Assembly: GCA_042089915.1 (NCBI GenBank)
Contig: JBELJZ010000005.1
Coordinates: forward strand, 62,001-126,000
Length of the DNA: 64,000 nt
Direction: 5' to 3'
Origin: UBA8752 sp002172485
Lineage (GTDB): Bacteria > Bacteroidota > Bacteroidia > Flavobacteriales_D > Sanyastnellaceae
The translations under genes were made by a program, and so were the position numbers. Shown in pieces: positions 7,286 through 14,269 of the stretch; position 1 is the first letter of the stretch, and every line of letters starts with the position of its first letter. Below the pieces are notes generated by a model. That model did not search any database, was not told where the DNA came from, and saw only the letters and a list, made by a program, of their open reading frames with translations.

Positions 7286-9247
7286 ATGAACCTCCGATTC
7301 AAGGCCCTGCCGGCTTTCCTCCTCGTCGCAACGACCTCCTTTGCCCAGAACACCGTGGGTACGATCGCCTATGATCCCGACCTCTACACGGACGGGTACA
7401 CGATGATCTATCCCCACAACCAGAACCGCGCCATGCTGCTCAATGCCTGTGGCGAAGTGGTCCACGACTGGACCATCGATGCTGCGCGGCGCCCGGGCAA
7501 CACAGCTTACCTCCAACCCAACGGCGACCTCATCATGACGTCCCGCCCCGCTTCGGTCGGCGACGACCCCATCTGGGCCGGTGGCGGTGGCGCCACCATC
7601 GAACGCCGCACTTGGGACAACGACATCCTCTGGAGCTTCACGGCCAACAACGACAGCCTTCGCCTGCACCACGATTTTACCGTCACCCCTGAGGGCAATG
7701 TCATCGCCATCTGCTGGGAGGTCATCGACAGCCTCGAGTGCATCGCTCAGGGCCGGAACCCCGAGCTGCTCACCGGTGGAGAATTGTGGAGCGACAAGCT
7801 CATCGAACTCCAACCCGACGGCATGGGCGGTGCCAACATCGTCTGGGAATGGCGCGCCTGGGACCACCTCGTCCAAGACTTCGACAGTACCAAGGCCAAC
7901 TTTGGCGTGATTGCCGATGAGCAGCACAAAATCGACATCAACTTCGGCTCCTTGAGCTCCCAACCGGCGGACTGGCTGCACATGAATGCCGTGGACTACT
8001 TTCCCTTCTACGACACCGCCGGACAGATCATCATGAGTGTGCCCACCTTCAACGAGGTGTGGGTCATCTGGCACGATTACCAATTCAACGACAACCTCAT
8101 TTGGCGTTGGGGCAACCCGCAGGCTTATGACCGTGGCGACAGCACGGACCAACGCCTCTTCTACCAGCACGACATCCACTGGGGCAATGGACTCGGGGTC
8201 AACCCCGGCAACCCGGACTGGAACCGGTTCTTCGTCTTCAACAACCGCGTACCCAATGTGGACACCACGGGCTTCCACTCCGAGGCTGCGGTCATTTCGC
8301 CCATCTTCGACGAATACGACGGGGGCTACGAGTGGAATCCCACCCTCCAACGGTGGGGACCGGACGACTTCCAGTGGACCTACACCCAGCCCGGATTGGC
8401 CAGCAGCGGCCTGAGCTCCTTCCAGCGCTTCGGCAACGGCAGCAACCTCATCTGCAGTGGCCGCACCGGCGAGCTGTTCGAGCTCACCGAAGACGGACAG
8501 CTCGCTTGGGAATACCGGACGCCCCTGCTTCAAGGCGCACCGGTGGAGCAAGGCACCGAACTCCAACTCAACAACAACCTGACTTTCCGCGCCGACCGTT
8601 ACCCGGCGAACTTCCCCGCTTTCGACGGCCAGGACCTGACCTCCGGCGACATCATTGAAGTCAACCCCATGCCCCTCGAGGTCTGCGCGCCTTTGGTGCT
8701 CTGCGAGGACTCGACTGCCTGCAACTTCGGAGAAGAAGGAGACTGCCTGTTCCTGAATGGATTCACCACGGTGGACGATGCCACCGGCTTCCTCGGTTGC
8801 GAAGTGTCCGGTGCGACGGCCCCGTATGAATTCGTCCTGCTCACAGGCGATCTGGAACCCACGGGCATCAATGGGGGTGCCGGCAACGAGTCCATTGGCT
8901 GGAGCGGTTTGCCCGATGGGGCCTACTGCGTGGAGGTCACCGACGCCACAGGCTGCATGGCCGTGTTCTGCGACACCCTTGGCCTGTCGGCTGTGTCCGA
9001 TGTCGAGCGCGGTCACTTCCGGATTCAACCCAACCCCGCCTTGGACGCCGTCCGCCTCGTCCTGCCCACCCACTGGACCCAACCTGCGATCCTGGTTCGG
9101 GACGCCGCCGGCCGCGAGGTCATGGCACCCGCCGTGACGACAGGGGCGACCTCCTTGAATGTGGGCCGGCTCGCTCCGGGCACCTACCTCATCGAGGTGC
9201 GGCACGACGGTGGCGTGGCCATCGAGCGGTTGGTGGTGCGCCGCTGA
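7286..9247 (+). CDS. Secreted arylsulfotransferase (ASST)-like protein with T9SS sorting domain, copy 2
   Basis: A 653-residue paralogue of the preceding gene, with the same order of motifs: LHHDFTVTPEGN, IVWEWRAWDH, DWLHMNAV, RWGNPQAYD and HDIHW. The signal peptide is MNLRFKALPAFLLVATTSFAQ. It differs from copy 1 by a cysteine-rich insert of about 100 residues before the C-terminus (from about CAPLVLCEDSTAC to DATGCMAVFCD), which resembles the short SprB-type repeats of Bacteroidota surface proteins. It ends in a T9SS type A sorting domain (IQPNPALDAVRL to the end). The pair is probably an operon made by tandem duplication. The substrate is unknown. Confidence 0.85.
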   Translation: MNLRFKALPAFLLVATTSFAQNTVGTIAYDPDLYTDGYTMIYPHNQNRAMLLNACGEVVHDWTIDAARRPGNTAYLQPNGDLIMTSRPASVGDDPIWAGGGGATIERRTWDNDILWSFTANNDSLRLHHDFTVTPEGNVIAICWEVIDSLECIAQGRNPELLTGGELWSDKLIELQPDGMGGANIVWEWRAWDHLVQDFDSTKANFGVIADEQHKIDINFGSLSSQPADWLHMNAVDYFPFYDTAGQIIMSVPTFNEVWVIWHDYQFNDNLIWRWGNPQAYDRGDSTDQRLFYQHDIHWGNGLGVNPGNPDWNRFFVFNNRVPNVDTTGFHSEAAVISPIFDEYDGGYEWNPTLQRWGPDDFQWTYTQPGLASSGLSSFQRFGNGSNLICSGRTGELFELTEDGQLAWEYRTPLLQGAPVEQGTELQLNNNLTFRADRYPANFPAFDGQDLTSGDIIEVNPMPLEVCAPLVLCEDSTACNFGEEGDCLFLNGFTTVDDATGFLGCEVSGATAPYEFVLLTGDLEPTGINGGAGNESIGWSGLPDGAYCVEVTDATGCMAVFCDTLGLSAVSDVERGHFRIQPNPALDAVRLVLPTHWTQPAILVRDAAGREVMAPAVTTGATSLNVGRLAPGTYLIEVRHDGGVAIERLVVRR

Positions 9248-9267
9248 GGCGCGACCTTGTCCGAGCG

Positions 9268-10050
9268 ATGAACCACGACACCATCCTCTCTTCCCGAGAC
9301 GGCGCGGTCTTGACGTTGACCCTGAACCGTCCAGCCGCGTACAACAGCTTCACCCGTCCGATGGCCGCCGCGTTGCAGGCTGGCTTGGATGAGGCCGCTG
9401 CGGACGACAGCATCCGCTGCGTGGTCCTCATCGGGGAGGGCAAGGCCTTTTGTGCGGGGCAGGACCTGAAAGAAGTCACTGCGGACGATGCGCCACCGCT
9501 GGAAGACATCGTCCACGGCACCTACAACACCTCCGTCCGCAAAATGCGGTCCTTGGCCAAGCCCATCATTGCAGCGGTCAATGGGGTTGCGGCAGGCGCC
9601 GGGGCCAACATCGCCCTCGCGGCAGACCTCTGCGTCGCGGTGGAAGGGGCCAAATTCATCCAGGCCTTCTCCAAGATTGGCTTGATCCCGGACAGTGGTG
9701 GCACATGGATGTTGCCCAAGCTCATCGGTCTCCAACGCGCCACGGCGCTGGCCTACCTCGGTACGCCGGTCAGTGCGCCCGAAGCGGCGGCCATGGGCAT
9801 GATCCACAAGGCCATTCCCGCAGACGACTTCCACGCCGAGGTCACCGCCCTCGCCACCCACTTGGCCAGCATGCCCACCCGCGGGCTGGCCCTGACCAAG
9901 GCGGCCTTCAACGCCGGGTTTGACCAAAGCCTCGACGCCCAACTCGATACCGAGATGAAACTTCAGGCCGAAGCGTCACGTTCTAGCGATTACGCAGAAG
10001 GCGTGGTAGCCTTTCTGGAAAAGCGCGCGCCCCACTTCCAAGGACATTGA
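9268..10050 (+). CDS. Enoyl-CoA hydratase/isomerase family protein (PaaG-like)
   Basis: A 260-residue crotonase-fold enzyme acting on CoA thioesters. GKAFCAGQDL forms half of the oxyanion hole, GVAAGAGANIALAADL is the crotonase signature, and IGLIPDSGGTW has an acidic residue where hydratases usually have the second glutamate. The PDSGGTW form is typical of PaaG-type ring-epoxide isomerases, but no other phenylacetate gene is nearby, so a general fatty-acyl isomerase or hydratase is equally possible. It starts 20 bp after the second ASST-like gene and 3 bp before the DUF551 gene. Confidence 0.9.
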   Translation: MNHDTILSSRDGAVLTLTLNRPAAYNSFTRPMAAALQAGLDEAAADDSIRCVVLIGEGKAFCAGQDLKEVTADDAPPLEDIVHGTYNTSVRKMRSLAKPIIAAVNGVAAGAGANIALAADLCVAVEGAKFIQAFSKIGLIPDSGGTWMLPKLIGLQRATALAYLGTPVSAPEAAAMGMIHKAIPADDFHAEVTALATHLASMPTRGLALTKAAFNAGFDQSLDAQLDTEMKLQAEASRSSDYAEGVVAFLEKRAPHFQGH

Positions 10051-10053
10051 CCC

Positions 10054-10347
10054 ATGAAACAAGACCGGTGGATTCCCTGCGACGACCGACTGCCCGCTGA
10101 CGGGCAGCGCGTGCTGGGTGTCGTGCCGGGCAACGAGGTCCTTCTCCCCGGCAAGGCGAGCTTCGAAATGCGGGAAGTGCTGGTACTGCGCTTCATGGAG
10201 AACTTCTTTGCGGCCCAACCTGACAAAGCGGATGCCCATGGCCGCCATTTCTGGAGCGGAGAAGGCGCCTCCAACCAGTACTTCGAAGCGGTCACTCACT
10301 GGATGCCGGTGCCGGAAGCCCCGGCGGCGACGGAAGCTGCGGATTAG
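10054..10347 (+). CDS. DUF551-like small protein
   Basis: A 97-residue soluble protein with the DUF551 pattern: WIPCDDRLPADGQRVLG near the start, a central strand region, then FWSGEG and the terminal THWMPVPEAP. Function is unknown; DUF551 proteins are frequent in phages but also occur in chromosomes. It starts 3 bp after the enoyl-CoA hydratase-family stop, so the two are probably co-transcribed. Its TAG stop shares bases with the TAA stop of the convergent DUF4359 gene. Confidence 0.85.
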   Translation: MKQDRWIPCDDRLPADGQRVLGVVPGNEVLLPGKASFEMREVLVLRFMENFFAAQPDKADAHGRHFWSGEGASNQYFEAVTHWMPVPEAPAATEAAD

Positions 10348-10676
10348 CCCGGCTGAAGCTCGACGCGCTCGATCTGGACGAATTGACCTGCGACCCCGAG
10401 GAACCGGTAAGTGTTCCCGGCGATGTCGATCGTGTAGACTGACGCCACGGTCAAATCCTCCCGCTGGGCCATCTGACTGCCCACCGCACCGGCGACTTGA
10501 CCCAGTCCCTTGCGAAAGGCCTTCCCGATTTCGGTTTCTCCCGGCGTGTCGTCGGCCAACTCGGTTTGAACGTATTCCTGAAGGAATGCGGCGAACGCCT
10601 CCTGATCGGGGTTGGTGAGATACAGGGCACCGCCCATCAGCACGGCGAGAATGAGCAGGTTTCGGATGAATTTCAT
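10344..10676 (-). CDS. DUF4359-like small membrane-anchored protein
   Basis: A 110-residue protein with an N-terminal hydrophobic segment (MKFIRNLLILAVLMGGALYLTN), followed by NPDQEAFAAFL, typical of DUF4359. The C-terminal part has a strand-rich YTIDIAGNTYRFLGVAG segment. It is probably anchored in the inner membrane with the rest outside. Function is unknown. Its ATG overlaps the TGA of rsmE, so translation is probably coupled. Confidence 0.85.
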   Translation of the reverse strand: MKFIRNLLILAVLMGGALYLTNPDQEAFAAFLQEYVQTELADDTPGETEIGKAFRKGLGQVAGAVGSQMAQREDLTVASVYTIDIAGNTYRFLGVAGQFVQIERVELQPG

Positions 10677-11404
10677 GGGTGGTTCAGAATGTGAAAGGCT
10701 TGCACCGCAAAGAGTGCGGCCGTTTCGGTTCGAAGCCGGTGCTCACCGAAGGTGACGGGAGTGAAACCAGCTGACCCAAACGATTCGATTTCCTCGGATG
10801 TGAAATCGCCTTCCGGCCCAATGGCGATCAACGCATCGCGTTGCTGTGGCAATGCCGATTGGATGGACTGACGGACCCAATTCGGATGTTCAGGAACTGG
10901 ACAATGTGCCAGTCCAAGCCAGGGACCCTCCCCCTCTGCTGGCTCCAAACTGGACAAGGCGGCATCCAAGGACACCGCGGGCGCCAATTCGGGCAACCAC
11001 GCCCGGCGGCTCTGCTTCATGGCTTCCGCCAACGTGCGCTGCCAGCGCTCGCGCTTCTCCACCCGACGCTCGCTTCGGGCCGTCCAGATCGGCTGGATCC
11101 GGGTCACCCCGCATTCACACGCTTTCTCGAGAAACCACTCGAACCGGTCCGTGTGCTTGGTGGGGGCCACCCACAAGGTCAGTTCAGGCGTGGGACTTGG
11201 GAAACAGACGGGCACTCCGACGTGAAGCAGGGCCTCGCGCTTGCCGATGGACACCACCTCGGCCGGAAAGACCGCACCCCGGCCATCCGCAAGCTCCACG
11301 GCGTCGCCGGGCCTGGCCCGAAGGACCTGGCCGAGGTGACGCGCTTCGTCGGCCCCCAGGCTGTGGGGGCCGGGGGCCACATTGGGGGCGTAAAACCGGC
11401 GCAT
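10673..11404 (-). CDS. rsmE: 16S rRNA (uracil(1498)-N3)-methyltransferase
   Basis: A 243-residue SPOUT-class methyltransferase that modifies U1498 of 16S rRNA. It has the N-terminal PUA-like part (HLGQVLRARPGD), KACECGVTRIQPI, and the SAM-binding knot motifs AIGPEGDFTSEE and LRTETAAL. Length is normal. The ATG lies immediately after the pckA terminator; a TTTCTTTG element in the terminator's T-tract, 4 nt before the ATG, may be its promoter box. It is followed by the overlapping DUF4359 gene. Confidence 0.95.
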   Translation of the reverse strand: MRRFYAPNVAPGPHSLGADEARHLGQVLRARPGDAVELADGRGAVFPAEVVSIGKREALLHVGVPVCFPSPTPELTLWVAPTKHTDRFEWFLEKACECGVTRIQPIWTARSERRVEKRERWQRTLAEAMKQSRRAWLPELAPAVSLDAALSSLEPAEGEGPWLGLAHCPVPEHPNWVRQSIQSALPQQRDALIAIGPEGDFTSEEIESFGSAGFTPVTFGEHRLRTETAALFAVQAFHILNHP

Positions 11405-11415
11405 TCTGCAAAGAA

Positions 11416-11453
11416 AAAGCGGCAGAACACCCCCGTGGGTCTCCCGCCGCTTT
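11416..11453 (-). terminator. Terminator of pckA, overlapping the rsmE promoter region
   Basis: The minus strand has an 8-bp stem AAAGCGGC/GCCGCTTT with a 22-nt loop, followed by TTCTTTG, which extends the T-run. It lies 19 nt after the pckA stop and ends 11 nt before the rsmE start. Confidence 0.75.
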
Positions 11454-11472
11454 CTCCATTCACAACCCGCCG

Positions 11473-13089
11473 TCAGCTCACAGCTTCATGCTGGACCGGG
11501 GCCGCTTGGCGCACGGCTTCGGAGACGCCGGATGCAAACGGCTTGAAATTTTCATTGAAGCGCATCACCAGGTCATCGGCCTGTTGGTCGTAGGCCACAG
11601 GGTCTGCCCATGTGGACCGCGGGTCGAGGAGTCCGCTGTCCACGTTGGGAGCGGACAACGGCACATCCCATCCGAATCGGTCACACCGGCGGAATTCCAC
11701 ATCGTTCATCTTGTCTGCCAGAACAGCGCCCAACAAGGTGCGGGTGTCCTTCAATGCCATGCGGTGTCCGACGCCATGTGGGCCGCCTGTCCAGCCGGTA
11801 TTCACGAGCCAGACCTGCGTGCCGTGGGCTTCGAGGCGCTCTCCGAGCATGTCGGCATAGCGACCCGGGTGGAGTGGCAGGAAGGGGGCACCGAAACAGG
11901 CGCTGAACACCGTGGTCGGTTCGTGCACGCCATCCTCGGTTCCCGCCACCTTGGCGGTGTATCCGCTGATGAAGTGGTACATCGCCGTGGCCGTGTCGAG
12001 CTTGGCCAAGGGAGGCAACACGCCAAAAGCATCGCAGGTCAGGAAGAACACGTGGTCGGGGTGTCCACCTCGGCTGTCCGACTTGGCTCCTGCAATGTGG
12101 TGGATGGGGTAGCTGACCCGGGTATTCTGGGTCGTGGTCGCATCGCTGTAATCCGGCGTCACTCCATCGGCTTCAAACCCGATGTTTTCGAGCAAGGCAC
12201 CGTGGCGGATGGCCCGGTGGATGTCCGGCTCACGCAACGGCTCGAGGTCGATGGTCTTGGCGTAACACCCCCCTTCAAAGTTGAATATGCCATCCGGTCC
12301 CCAACCGTGCTCGTCATCTCCGATGAGACGCCGGGAAGGATCGCTGGACAAGGTGGTCTTGCCTGTGCCGGACAGCCCGAAGAAGATGGACGTGCTGCCG
12401 TCGAGTCCTTCGTTGGCGGAGCAGTGCATAGGCAGCACATCCGACTCCGTGGGCAACAGGAAATTCATCGCACTGAACATGCCCTTCTTGATCTCCCCGG
12501 TGTAGCCGGTTCCACCAATGAGGATCCTGCGGTGCTTGAAGTCGAGCACAGCGAAGTTCGACTGGCGCGTACCATGGCGCTCTGGGTCCGCCTTGAAGCC
12601 CGGGGCGCAGATGATGTGCCACTCGGGCTGGAAGTGTGCCGCTTCCCCCGCCGTTGGACGAAGGAACATGTTGTATGCGAACAGGTTGGACCACGCCTTT
12701 TCGGCCAGCACGCGGAGGGACCTGCGGTGCTCAGGATGGGCCCCGACAAAAGCATCACGGGCGTACAACCCTTTGCCATCCAAATATCCCATGAGGTCCT
12801 GGTGGAGCCAGGCAGCTTGCTCTGTGGAAATGGGCTGATTGATGTCACCCCACCAAACGTCTTGGTCGGTGATGTCGTCTCGGACGATGAAGCGATCTTG
12901 GGGACTTCGGCCTGTGAAGCGGCCGGTTTCGATGGCGAGGGCGCCTGTGGAGGTCAGCCTGCCTTCTCCGGAGAGCAGGGTCCGCTCAATGAGTTGGGCG
13001 GGAGCGAGATTCCACCAGATTTGTCTGGCCTTCTTCAGGCCACTTTCGGCCAAATCGGGCCGGAAAGGAGTGTTTCCTTGATGTACCAT
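11473..13089 (-). CDS. pckA: Phosphoenolpyruvate carboxykinase (ATP)
   Basis: A 538-residue cytoplasmic enzyme making phosphoenolpyruvate from oxaloacetate and ATP, the entry to gluconeogenesis. It has RFTGRSPQDRFIV near the N-terminus, the P-loop FFGLSGTGKTTLS, LIGDDEHGW and the NFEGGCYAK segment, in the order of the ATP-dependent family. I chose the ATG giving MVHQGNTPFRPDL, which gives the normal length; the frame is open for 54 unlike residues upstream. A TACATTTG promoter box is 32 nt upstream and a terminator follows. Confidence 0.97.
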   Translation of the reverse strand: MVHQGNTPFRPDLAESGLKKARQIWWNLAPAQLIERTLLSGEGRLTSTGALAIETGRFTGRSPQDRFIVRDDITDQDVWWGDINQPISTEQAAWLHQDLMGYLDGKGLYARDAFVGAHPEHRRSLRVLAEKAWSNLFAYNMFLRPTAGEAAHFQPEWHIICAPGFKADPERHGTRQSNFAVLDFKHRRILIGGTGYTGEIKKGMFSAMNFLLPTESDVLPMHCSANEGLDGSTSIFFGLSGTGKTTLSSDPSRRLIGDDEHGWGPDGIFNFEGGCYAKTIDLEPLREPDIHRAIRHGALLENIGFEADGVTPDYSDATTTQNTRVSYPIHHIAGAKSDSRGGHPDHVFFLTCDAFGVLPPLAKLDTATAMYHFISGYTAKVAGTEDGVHEPTTVFSACFGAPFLPLHPGRYADMLGERLEAHGTQVWLVNTGWTGGPHGVGHRMALKDTRTLLGAVLADKMNDVEFRRCDRFGWDVPLSAPNVDSGLLDPRSTWADPVAYDQQADDLVMRFNENFKPFASGVSEAVRQAAPVQHEAVS

Positions 13090-13121
13090 GATGTCGGGCT
13101 GATCATTGCGAGCCTTCGATA

Positions 13122-13129
13122 CAAATGTA
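13122..13129 (-). promoter_or_regulatory. Promoter -7 box of pckA
   Basis: The minus strand reads TACATTTG, an exact TAnnTTTG match, 32 nt before the chosen pckA ATG. It also supports that ATG over the upstream open frame. Confidence 0.6.
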
Positions 13130-13154
13130 GAATTCTCCCCTTTCGTATCCGTGG

Positions 13155-13202
13155 AAAAAGGGGGGGCAGAATGTTCGGGTAATTCACAAACGTGCCCCCT
13201 TT
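13155..13202 (-). terminator. Terminator of the DUF423 gene
   Basis: Right after the DUF423 stop the minus strand has GGGGGCA, a 24-nt loop, TGCCCCC and then CCTTTTT. The stem and the T-run fit a rho-independent terminator, although the loop is long. It separates the DUF423 gene from the pckA promoter. Confidence 0.6.
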
Positions 13203-13612
13203 CATCCACCCTCGCCGGAACGAAGGGACCGAAGCCACAGAATCCACCCACCGATCATGAGTGCCCCGCCAATGGGTGTGACTGGCCCGAGCAAGGCGAA
13301 CGGCCAGCCCATGTTTTTCAGCAGCAACAGCAGGAAGATGCTGCCCGAAAAGAGCACCGTCCCCCATTCTACCCATCCGAGTCCCGCCTCATTCCGGGTC
13401 GCGGTGGCGCCCAGGATGGCGGCCCCCATGAACAACAAATACCGCGACGCCGTCTCGAATGCATCGAGCGCATCGGCATCAAGAACCGCCTCCATGGCGT
13501 GAGCTCCAAAAGCGCCACTGACGATTCCAGCGATCAAGAAGGCCCCTCCGCGTTGCAGATGAACGGAGTTCAGGGGAATGCCCGAAGGCGGATTGGATTC
13601 ACGGACGCTCAT
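13202..13612 (-). CDS. DUF423 small integral membrane protein
   Basis: A 136-residue inner-membrane protein with four hydrophobic segments. The first carries FLIAGIVSGAFGAHAME, and later ones include YLLFMGAAILGA, LFSGSIFLLLLL and PVTPIGGALMIGGWILW. This GAFGAHA / TPIGG pattern is the DUF423 (YgdD-like) family, whose function is not established. It starts 36 bp from the divergent FAS1 lipoprotein gene. Confidence 0.93.
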   Translation of the reverse strand: MSVRESNPPSGIPLNSVHLQRGGAFLIAGIVSGAFGAHAMEAVLDADALDAFETASRYLLFMGAAILGATATRNEAGLGWVEWGTVLFSGSIFLLLLLKNMGWPFALLGPVTPIGGALMIGGWILWLRSLRSGEGG

Positions 13613-13648
13613 GCTCCGCTAATTTGCAACAGCAAACCCGGTACCTTC

Positions 13649-14233
13649 ATGCGCTACATTCTGTTCCTGTTGCTGTCCTCCATGGTTCTCTTGCTGACCG
13701 CTTGCAGCGGTGGAGATCAGAAAGCGCCGAAGCCCACGCCAGCTCAAAACGACACCCCCGCTCAGAAGGCTCCGAGCAAAAAGCGCAAAGCCTACACCGA
13801 GGAGGAATTGAACCGCCCCTACAGCACCGTGAGCCCCTGGCGCTTCATCGTCACGGGCCCCGAGACCCAATACTTCGAGCGGCTCGTCGCGTATTCGGAA
13901 CTGGGCCGAACTGTCCACGGATCCGGGCACACTGTGCTCGTTCCCCGCGATGAGACCTTCCGGGACAGCAAAGACTGGAAGGCCCTCATCGAGCCCGAGA
14001 ACACGGAGGCCCTCCAACGCTTCGTCAAGGCCCACATCCTCGTCGGCTTGAAGGGCCCCAAGTCCATCGAAGGCACCTACGAGAACCTCAACGGAAAGAC
14101 TGTCGTCATTGAACGGGATGACCGCGGCGAGCTGGTCTGTGGCGGGGCGCGCCTCCTGGGGCAGGAAGTGGAGACCGACTACGGACTCGTCCTCCCTGTG
14201 GTCGGCATGGTGGAAGAGATCCGCTGGAATTGA
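13649..14233 (+). CDS. FAS1 (fasciclin-like) domain lipoprotein
   Basis: A 194-residue lipoprotein. The signal peptide MRYILFLLLSSMVLLLTAC ends in a lipobox with Cys19. A K/P/A-rich linker follows, then a single FAS1-type domain: HTVLVPRDETF (usual TVFAPTNEAF position), FVKAHILVG and LNGKTVV, ending with GLVLPVVGMVEEI. FAS1 domains mediate adhesion at the cell surface, so the protein is probably anchored in the periplasm or on the outer membrane. A TAATTTG near-match to the promoter box lies at 13620-13626. Confidence 0.82.
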   Translation: MRYILFLLLSSMVLLLTACSGGDQKAPKPTPAQNDTPAQKAPSKKRKAYTEEELNRPYSTVSPWRFIVTGPETQYFERLVAYSELGRTVHGSGHTVLVPRDETFRDSKDWKALIEPENTEALQRFVKAHILVGLKGPKSIEGTYENLNGKTVVIERDDRGELVCGGARLLGQEVETDYGLVLPVVGMVEEIRWN

Positions 14234-14269
14234 TGTCACACCGCCCCTTTTGATCCAGTACTACACGTG

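Noticed and set aside
9268..10050. A phenylacetate degradation locus around the PaaG-like gene
   Set aside because: Only the PDSGGTW motif points to PaaG; no paaA-E, paaK or paaZ homologue is in the window.
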